Source: Alentia gelatinosa
Taxonomy: Eukaryota > Annelida > Polychaeta > Phyllodocida > Polynoidae
DNA length: 64,000 nt
Assembly: GCA_950022655.1 (NCBI GenBank)
Contig: OX465579.1
Coordinates: forward strand, 139,199,118-139,263,117
Direction of reading: 5' to 3'
Within the stretch, counting starts at the first letter, position 1. Every line of letters begins with the position of its first letter. The notes under the pieces were generated by a model. The model made no database searches. It worked only from the letters and a program-made list of their open reading frames with translations, and had not been told where the DNA came from. A program made the translations under genes and the position numbers. Positions 55,545 through 64,000 of this stretch are shown here, in pieces.

Positions 55545-56810
55545 GATTCCTAATGGAATATGGAGTTCATATATGAAAAATCTTTTCAATCGGTCAAAAA
55601 CTTGAGAAACAGGCAGAACATGTATCAAAGGCCCCTTTTGTGATAATTTCACCTAAAAACATTGGTGCATTACCTTCAGGTGACTGGTCAGGTGCGTCTA
55701 TGATAGTGCCTTCGTACCCGATTTTGAGGGTCACTACGGCAACCAAAGAAAGTAAAACCCTTCCAGATTGTTAACTCTATTTACGGAAAATATATTGATG
55801 GATTTTCCCCTCAAAGATTGATGACTAACCACTGTAAAGTCATGTTATTCAAGACATTTCTGTCAAAAATGGAATTTTCTCTGACAAAAAGAAGGAATGG
55901 TTGCCATGGTAACCAAAATTGGAGCAAACTACAACAATTACAGAATCCTTATGGAATATGGAGTTCATATATGAAAAATCTTTTCAACCAGTCAAAAACT
56001 TGAGAAACAGGCAGAACATGTATCAAAAGCCCTTTTCATGATAAATTCACCTTAAAACATTGGTGCATTACTTTCGCATGTCTGGTCAGGTGCGTCTAGG
56101 ATAGTGCCTTCGTACCCAATTTTGAGGGTCACTATGGCAACCAAAGAAAGTAAAACCCTTCTAGATTGTTAACTCTATTTACTGAAAAATATATTGTTGG
56201 ATTTTCCCCTCAAAGATTGATGACTAACCACTGTAAATTCATGTTATTCAAGAAATCTCTGTAAAAATTGTAATTTTTCCTGACAAAGAGAAGGAACGGT
56301 TGCCATGGCAACCAAAATTGGAATAAACTACAACAGTTACAGAATCCTAATGGAATATGGAGTTCATATATGAAAAATCTTTTCAACTAGTCAAAAACTT
56401 GAGAAACAGGCATGACATGTATCAAAAGCCCTTTTCGTGATAAATTCACCTAAAAACATTGGTGCATTACCTTCACATGACTGGTCAGGTGCCTCTATGA
56501 TAGTGCCTTCATACCCAATTTTGAGGGTCACTATGGCGACCAAAGAAAGTAAAACCCTTCCAGACTGTTAACTCTATTTACCGAAAGATATATTGATGGA
56601 TTTTTCCCCTCAGAGTTTGATGACTAACCACCGTAAAGTCATGTGATTCAATAAATTTCTGCAAAAAATTGCAATTTTCTCTGAAAAATAGAAGGAATGG
56701 TTGCCAAGGTAACCAAAATTGGAATAAACTACAACAGTTACAGAATCCATATGGAATATGAAGTTCATATATAAAAATCTTTTTAATCACTTGAAAAGTC
56801 TTCAAATGAC
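55545..56810. repeat. ~400-bp satellite, three copies plus a partial fourth
   Basis: GAATATGGAGTTCATATATG occurs at 55,556, 55,954 and 56,353, with a variant at 56,754, giving periods of 398, 399 and 401 bp. Other words recur in phase: GTCAAAAACTTGAGAAACAGG, GGTTGCCATGGTAACC, TTTTGAGGGTCACTATGGC. Copies are diverged by a few percent. No conserved ORF. Confidence 0.92.
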
Positions 56811-56829
56811 CACAACATATATATAACCT

Positions 56830-57394
56830 ATTTTTTTAGTGTGAAGTTGCTCTCAGGAGCGTGGGACTGAAAGGGTTAAACATAAGTGAAAGCAACTGTT
56901 TATCACGTCGGTCACGGAGCAATTCTATTTCACATTGGCGGTGCAATTCATTTATCGAAATTCGAGTACGGAAGTTATTATACATTAGTATACTTGCCAT
57001 TGTTGACGAGGTCATCATTGAGTGCTAAATTACCAACAGTGATGAAAAACGGTTTATAAAGTCTGGCAATTCATGTAGGAGCAATTACATTTTTAGGATC
57101 ATAAAATATATATGTCATAATTTTCTAGAAATATCACGGAATTTTCCACTTGTACTTACCAGTAATTTTATTCATTAGTGTACTTATGTTATTATTGACC
57201 TTTTAATATTATCTAATAGAAATTGTGTACCGAGTTTATGCTAAAGATTCACTTCCCTTTTTCTTTCCTCAATGTTAATTAGCTTCCTAATGAAGGTAGG
57301 TCTGGGTGCTTGGTGCGAATGCCCAAAATTTGTTAAGGCCTAACCACAGCAATTAAACTCAGAACATCAGATGTTGAAGAGACAACCTACCTAA
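56830..57394. other. AT-rich intergenic sequence, nothing recognised
   Basis: No gene or repeat was supported between the satellite and the LINE fragment. Confidence 0.4.
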
Positions 57395-58130
57395 CCTGCC
57401 TGTTGAACTTGGTATACCACAGAGCTCGGTTTTAGGTCTACTACGTTTCATTATTCTTATAAACGAAATATTCTAGATTTTATAGCAAGCAGATGTAATC
57501 ATGTATGCCGATGACCTTATCTTTTTAGTAAATGAGAAGAACACTGATATCGTTATAAATAGATGTAATAAACCAATTTCAAATTGAAAAAGGTTGACAG
57601 TCAATATGACAATATCAAACCTTGTGTGGATTGTAGCTTGTAATGTGAACTTAAGTTGTTATAAAACTGAACACCCACTCAAAGTGGTAAACAGCTATAC
57701 CTATCTAGGGGTACTCATCAATTACAGGTTAAATTTCAATGACCATGTAGAAAAGCCAGTCAGAGAAGTATGACTTAGATGGTACAAACTATGCCAAATA
57801 AGACATAGATCTCATAAACACAGCTCTTGCTATGAAAGTGGTAAAACAGATGATTATACCCGATAGAAGATATCAATTTTTTATTCAGCTGTATTAGTGC
57901 CAGAAACAGATTTTGTTAGCAGATGATTGTTAACAACTGCTTACATATGGCCCTGTCTATAGATAGGATCACAGACATTCATGTCCTAGACTTAAATGAA
58001 CGTGTTTGTATGCAACCTCTTTGTCATGGTAAGGCAATTAGTGAATATTCACTCGGGACATGTGACAAGGTCAAACCTGAAAACAGCCATAAAACTAAAA
58101 CATCTTAAAACCGAGCAATACACAGTCCAC
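57395..58130 (+). pseudogene. Decayed LINE reverse transcriptase fragment
   Basis: The plus strand gives NLPVELGIPQSSVLGLLRFI, then ADVIMYADDLIFLVNEKN (YADD box), NSYTYLGVLINYRLNFNDHV, and later MKVVKQMIIP, QMIVNNCLHMALSIDRITDI and HVLDLNERVCMQPLCHG. These are RT motifs 4 onward and the C-terminal region of a CR1/Jockey-group LINE, scattered over frames by indels and stops. N-terminal RT motifs and the endonuclease are missing. Confidence 0.75.
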
Positions 58131-58134
58131 TCTC

Positions 58135-58386
58135 TCAGGGATGCAAATTATGAACATCCTTATAATGTGGACTTAAGTTATTATGATATTTGAAAACTTC
58201 GGGTGATAAATCAAGGCCATGATCGGAAATATCATTTTCACACACATTGCAAATTGACGGGAAATCGATATCGTTACCTGGGCGTGCCTTGACGTCCTCA
58301 TAGAGGGATTGCCAGTACTCGCGCATGCGCGGCCACTCGGGAGTTCCGGTCAGAGCGGCGTGTGCCATGGCATGTAAACAAACCAT
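58135..58386 (-). CDS. Possible host exon (5' part of a gene), unrecognised
   Basis: The minus frame has two ATGs (58,386; and MAHAALTG a few codons later, in GCCATGGCA context). It reads ALTGTPEWPRMREYWQSLYE, DVKARPGNDIDFPSICNVC and ENDISDHGLDLSPE, then a less protein-like AT-rich tail. The C-x-x-C and the charged, ordered texture look like genuine protein, and GC content is higher than in the flanks. A donor could lie at GAA|GTTTTC near 58,195. No family recognised. A transposon origin is also possible. Confidence 0.4.
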   Translation of the reverse strand: MVCLHAMAHAALTGTPEWPRMREYWQSLYEDVKARPGNDIDFPSICNVCENDISDHGLDLSPEVFKYHNNLSPHYKDVHNLHP

Positions 58387-58389
58387 AGA

Positions 58390-58815
58390 TAGGCTTCACT
58401 TTCATCGCAGTTATTTGCTAAAATATCTCACATATGTTTCCCATATAAGATATATATTTAATAGACTGATAACTGGTCTTGTCTTTTCGTTTTTTTCACA
58501 AGTAAACATGTGTTTGTAGGGCGTTTCAACAGATCTCCGATTTGACAAGTGGGACTGGGACAGTGGCTGCTGGCTATGAGTATCATCTAGATTACAAGCG
58601 ATCACAAAGGAAATAACGTTTACTTATTTGTACACTACATTGTATTTGACTAAATTATATGTGTAGATTCTGATTCTGAGCCTTTTATCGCATTAAAATT
58701 GACCATTTTGTTCGAAAACGACAAATTTGCAGTCTGACAAAGCTGCTTGACACAAATACTCAATTGAATACAAATTGGCAAATTGTAAGACTTTTACACA
58801 AAGTGTATTCTATTT
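58390..58815. other. AT-rich sequence upstream of the possible exon
   Basis: No feature supported. It could include promoter sequence of the minus-strand exon, but no motif is clear. Confidence 0.3.
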
Positions 58816-58818
58816 ATA

Positions 58819-59863
<1,045 letters not shown>

Positions 59864-59930
<67 letters not shown>
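59864..59930. repeat. (TA)n microsatellite, right part
   Basis: TA repeats, presumably the other half of the tract split by the element at 58,951-59,863. Confidence 0.97.
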
Positions 59931-59931
<1 letters not shown>

Positions 59932-61540
59932 CTGCACATTCTGTCTCTACAATACATAGAAGAAGTAAAATTGCAGCATGCTGATTAAGTCTCTCGTGAT
60001 ATACTGAACCTTTAAATCAGGGTGCCCACAGAACAGGGGAAATGCCAAAAATATTTTACCTGCAGGGAAAACAAAGGGAATTTGAGAAAACGATTTCACC
60101 AACTCAGGAAAACTATAAAGATTTAAGGGGAAATTACTTTGTATGTTACCGTATTTGTAGAAAATGCCTCTCTGAAATCCAGTGCAGTAGAACTTTGAAA
60201 GGGGTTAAGCTTCCAGGTTTTGTTGTTTTTGTATTTTGGTATGTTTAAGATGTTTATTCAGGGTGATACCTCAGTAGAGGGAAGCAACATTATTCAAACC
60301 TAACCCGACATAGGGAGCGTTCTTTATTTATCGCTGGGTGGGGGCACAGTTTTTGGAACACCGACCAGTCAAAAAAGAAGTTGCCCCCCCCCCCCCCATG
60401 GGAATACCCCCAAAAATATATATCCCTCCTTTTAAACATAACATTACATATAGTAATTATTGTTTATCTTGTAGTAAAACTAAAAGAAATAGTTCCTATC
60501 AGAGTTAACTAGCTAGCTGTCAATGCTTCATCAATGAGAATCATCAAGCTGCATGGAAAATATAGTCCCAGAAACTTGACTGTCTGGCGGACAGTCGGAG
60601 AGCACACCCATAGAGCTTTAGGTAAACTAGTCGACCAGATTGGCACTTCTCAGACCAGCAGGCGTTTAGCATATAAAGAGATGTCGGATGTTTCTAATTT
60701 TGTGGGAGGCAGCTTTCTGGGACAAAATGCAATAAAATGATAGTATTTTCCTACATTTGCATTAGTTCTAAATAATAGAACAGCTATGTGTTTGTAAAAT
60801 AGGATGACAAACCTGCACAAATAAATATAAATTCTAGCGCTGCATAATACTACACGACATTATGTACGAGTAACCACAGACATCCATGTGCCATTTATTA
60901 TAATAGGGGGAAAATGCGCTAAAATCTGTGGCTCAAATCACCAACTGGTCAGTTGGGCAGTCATACAGGGACTCGAAATATGACCCGTCACCTTTTTCTC
61001 AATGTGTACCATATAGGATTGATGTCATCCACCATCTTTGTGTTACAAAATACCGTCTGGTTATTGGATCAGTCATACCTTTCTTTTTGCTGTTTGCCGT
61101 TAAAGGGCACCAACAGCACCGTGCCATGCCAACCAAAACAAAGGGTAAAGCAGCATGGCCCCACACATCCATCTTGTCAAGCACACAACTTGCATTAGGG
61201 CAAACTGAAGAGTTGGACTAAATGCGAAACTGAGCACGGTCATTAGGGACTCACTCCTGGTCGCTAGGGACCCCTTCAACCCGTTCCGGTCACGTGTCCC
61301 TCACGTGGTCACCCCACGCCACCTTGCCGACGTTCACTTTAACCCTGGGCAGCCAACGAGAAGGGACCACCCACCCACCCAACAAAAACTCTTTAGTCTC
61401 ATCTCTTCATTCTCTCCTACTCCGTAGGGCTCATCAATAGCTCATCAATCTCTTATCTCTAATGTATGTTATGATGGGCCTCTAAAAGTTATCTCGTATC
61501 TACTATACTCAATAAAGTTTATGTCCATACCCGTGCTTTG
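59931..61540. other. Intergenic sequence; poly-C tract and unrecognised ORF
   Basis: A poly-C run lies near 60,384-60,398. The plus ORF at 60,928-61,221 (MPTKTKGKAAWPHTSI etc.) is unrecognised. AATAAAG near 61,510 resembles a polyadenylation signal. GC content rises after 60,920, possibly marking an old element that continues into 61.5-62.3 kb. Confidence 0.35.
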
Positions 61541-61559
61541 TGTTGGTCATTAGGGGTGC

Positions 61560-62340
61560 CACATGCAGACCCCTCTCACTTAGAGCGCTGCATCTGGGTG
61601 CGTCACGTGGCCTCAGCTGCCCAGTTACGGAATTCTTGTAGGCCATGCCCTCTTTACGGCTTATGGCAGGGACAGCCCTCCCGAACCTCAACAAGCTTGA
61701 CCAGGCCTACCAGCTGGCCACTACAGGCTTAGGCGTAAGGGGGTACAACACCTCTCTGGACCCAGCAGGGTCGGCGCCCGCTATGGACCACCGGCAAGCC
61801 CCCTCACCAGAATTTTCCTTTAAATTCCTGAAGGAGGCCAGCCACTACGCTAGTGTAATCATGCACTCTATAACTATGCGAGTGCGCAATTTCCCGTCAC
61901 CTCAGGCCTCGCGGTCAACCATATGGAGGCCTTATTGCCGTGCTTGATACTTCCATCTAAGATTTTCGGTGCTTCGCCAGGTCAATATGATACGGGTTGT
62001 GTCCAGGGCCGACCCCTACCTACGAGAACCACGCATCCGGCGACTGTCAGTTGACCGTCTTTGAGGTCTTCTTTGTCAATGAGCTTGTCTGCCTCATCCC
62101 GTGCCAGGCGGATCATCTCACCATCAGCCAATTCGTCTGGGCCGCTGCACTATTCGCCTTAATGACACTTCTGCGAGCTACACCTGTTCTCACTCACTCC
62201 ATACTCCACCGACACCTCGCTCCATGTCACATTCTTTAACACATGGCGACATTATCCTTCTACTGGTCTGAATCTGTGAAGTCCGCAAATAACCTTTTAT
62301 CTTCATTGGGGCCTTGACGCCTCAAGTCCAGTTACTTTGG
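61560..62340 (+). pseudogene. Possible decayed YR-retroelement fragment
   Basis: GC-rich plus-strand blocks in different frames: LNKLDQAYQLATTGLGVRGY (about 61,695), VLRQVNMIRVVSRADPYLRE (about 61,970-62,035), HLTISQFVWAAALFALMTLL (about 62,118-62,175) and LTHGDIILLLV (about 62,238-62,270). The last two resemble the helix containing the first catalytic Arg and the following L-x-x-GDI strand of Ngaro/DIRS-type recombinases. Compare MTYYTFLRASNV and LTDSDIIV in the intact Ngaro at 30.4 kb. Badly broken; the H-x-x-R box was not found. Confidence 0.35.
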
Positions 62341-62344
62341 CCCT

Positions 62345-63085
62345 CAACTGTGCCTCATAAGGGGATTGGCGTCCTACATGATGGTAATAATCATGATGGT
62401 AAGGAAAATGATAGATATAGGGAGCCAAATTGATTTCTCCAATGTATTGATATCTTCCTTTGTCAATGTAGGGGGTGGGGGGTTATCATGCGACATATAT
62501 TCGTGTATGGGTTTTTAATGTATATACAGTTAATAGCAATATGGTTTGTGTTGAACCTCTAACGAGTTCCTTCAATATATTACATAAATGCTGTTTTCAT
62601 GTTATTTGACTAAGGAATTTGCAAATTCTGTTCTCAGGAATGAGTGTGGCTTTAGGTTTCAGATGTGCAGCTCCTGTGTCCATTTAGCGGGAGAAATATC
62701 TAGCTGTGTAAATATATCAAATTTCAATTCAAGAGAGGATCGGTTTTCAAGTTTGATTTACTGCTTGGTCAACAGAAATTCTAAATCTGTTACCTCTGAC
62801 ATTTTAGCTGTAAACAGTGAGAGGGATTCCTTGGTTGGTATGAATAAACAGTATTGTCCTAGATGGGGTTGTATTGCTATCACTATTAACAGCTGTGAAA
62901 TGTAATACGCATGAAACTATGAGCTATCGGCGTGCAGTTGGCTGTTATTATCTTGATAGTTAACAATGGTCTGTCCGCGTGGAAAGATGGATCCTAAGGT
63001 TTCTTGTTGTATTACAGTTGTTGCATTTTCTCTAGAAAAAATTGCCCGAAGTTTCACAATGATTCAGGTGGTCACTGTCATAAAA
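62345..63085. other. AT-rich intergenic sequence
   Basis: The ORF at 62,588-62,905 has six cysteines but no recognised domain. Nothing else noted. Confidence 0.35.
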
Positions 63086-63090
63086 AGAAT

Positions 63091-63380
63091 CAATTTCTGT
63101 TGGCAACTGATTTAGAATATGGAAGCCCAGTAAGAAATCAGATTGTGATTGCAACTGATCCCAGTTAGAATTTGAACCATCTTTTTGTTGCTGATTGCGA
63201 TTAAAACTGTTATATGTCTGTATTTGTTTGTTCTGTATATGTCAGTCTGCATTACATTATTCCCCTTTAATGGTCAAATATATCGATACAAAATATCTGT
63301 TTGTGCTTGCAACTGCACTAGAATGTGAAACCCAGTTAGTAATCAGATTGTCATTGCAACTGATATCAAATTGAAAATGA
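63091..63380. repeat. ~85-bp direct repeat, two copies
   Basis: Copies at about 63,091-63,180 and 63,294-63,380 share GGCAACTGATTTAGAAT-like, CCCAGTTAGTAATCAGATTG and ATTGCAACTGAT in order. Confidence 0.7.
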
Positions 63381-63426
63381 AATTATTAAAATGAAGTTTA
63401 GTTATAATCAACCCGCGAAACCTTGA

Positions 63427-63732
63427 GGACACGGAGTGTCTGGGCTTAGAAGCTTCTCACAGGCAGTGTATAGTCAGGATTAACCAAGGTTTTGTGGTTA
63501 TAATTAATCCTTATTTTAATCATCTAATTTTAATCAAAACCATGTGACCTTCAGAGGTCACGGTGGTGTTGGGGCCAATTTTAACTTGCTTAATAATTGA
63601 TTGGTTCTTACTAAATAAAATCAAATATTGGTATTGATAAAACTATTATCCCAATATGAATCTTTCCGATCAATTTTCAAGAATTGGATCATCTATTTTA
63701 CTGGTAGAGACATCTAGAGTTTTCTAGATGTC
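63427..63732. repeat. Cluster of three short perfect hairpins
   Basis: GACAC/GTGTC at 63,428-63,440 (loop GGA), GTGACCT/AGGTCAC at 63,544-63,561 (loop TCAG) and GACATCTAGA/TCTAGATGTC at 63,709-63,732 (loop GTTT). The second and third are followed by the same ...GTCACGG word. Confidence 0.7.
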
Positions 63733-64000
63733 ACGGATCGTCGTCAAATTACTATTATTTCTTCTCCAAACAAAAAGACACAAAATGTAACAGATAGCTA
63801 TGATTTTATTATGTATGCTGGTGAGGCTGGGTCAGAGCCTGGAAGAGAACCATGGTTATGTGGGATCATAAATAATGGAGCGAGAAGGCCCAAACTGCCC
63901 TTTTTGTCCAAAATTGTCTTCACTGTCCTGCTGATGAGAGAGAAAAAACAATCCATTAACATCTTTCCAGTTCATAGTGAATACATTCTGACATAAAGCA

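Overview
The window is metazoan nuclear DNA. It has no operons or bacterial-style genes and most of it is AT-rich intergenic sequence. It is packed with retroelement classes that occur together mainly in marine invertebrates (echinoderms, lancelets, hemichordates, molluscs, annelids): two kinds of tyrosine-recombinase (YR) retrotransposon, a CR1-group LINE, Penelope-like fragments, foldback and MITE-type DNA transposons, satellites and microsatellites. I cannot name the species. No complete host protein-coding gene can be supported. There are two short exon-like stretches and one broken copy of a widespread invertebrate family with a DTD motif and a Cys-rich tail.

Layout. 1-5.6 kb: AT-rich, with a long hairpin, possible last exons of a minus-strand gene, and a tRNA-like SINE candidate. 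6.0-7.5 kb: heavily decayed LINE reverse transcriptase (minus). 7.65-7.85 kb: tail of a Penelope-like element (PLE). 7.9-13.1 kb: several MITE-like inverted-repeat elements. 13,971-20,179: a 6.2-kb foldback element with 135-bp terminal inverted repeats and a 5-bp target duplication GGGCT. Its arms are minisatellites, mirrored left to right, and its centre is a 3 x 356-bp tandem array. A fourth copy of the 356-bp unit lies at 21.7 kb. 20.8-21.2 kb: LINE fragment. 24.2-25.2 and 33.3-34.7 kb: two blocks of one DTD/Cys-rich gene family, with a Ngaro-type YR retrotransposon (26,267-31,571) between them. That element has a clear A1-ORFs-B1-A2-B2 split-direct-repeat structure. 33.66 and 34.72 kb: two pogo/Tigger-like MITEs.

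35,171-41,722 (minus) is a nearly full-length CR1-group LINE. ORF2 carries an AP endonuclease and a reverse transcriptase and has only two stops. ORF1 encodes a coiled coil, an RRM-like domain and, unexpectedly, a NADAR (YbiA/DUF1768) domain, followed by an SGNH-hydrolase-like ORF in another frame. Between ORF1 and ORF2 lie five copies of a hairpin with a CCTTNCGGCC-like core. 44,254-48,583 (minus) is a DIRS-type element with gag, RT-RNase H and YR, and an A_AAA_AAG slippery heptamer just before the gag stop.

49.4-51.5 kb (minus) and 54.9-55.3 kb (plus) look like old coding sequence that I do not recognise. 53.2-54.1 kb is a 5'-truncated Penelope-like element with a GIY-YIG domain and one internal stop. 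55.5-56.8 kb is a ~400-bp satellite. 57.4-58.1 kb is another decayed LINE RT. 58.1-58.4 kb holds a possible host exon (minus). 58.95-59.86 kb is an inverted-repeat element inserted in a (TA)n tract, carrying three copies of one hairpin. 61.5-62.3 kb may be a decayed YR fragment. The window reads as a transposon graveyard with some young, nearly intact insertions.
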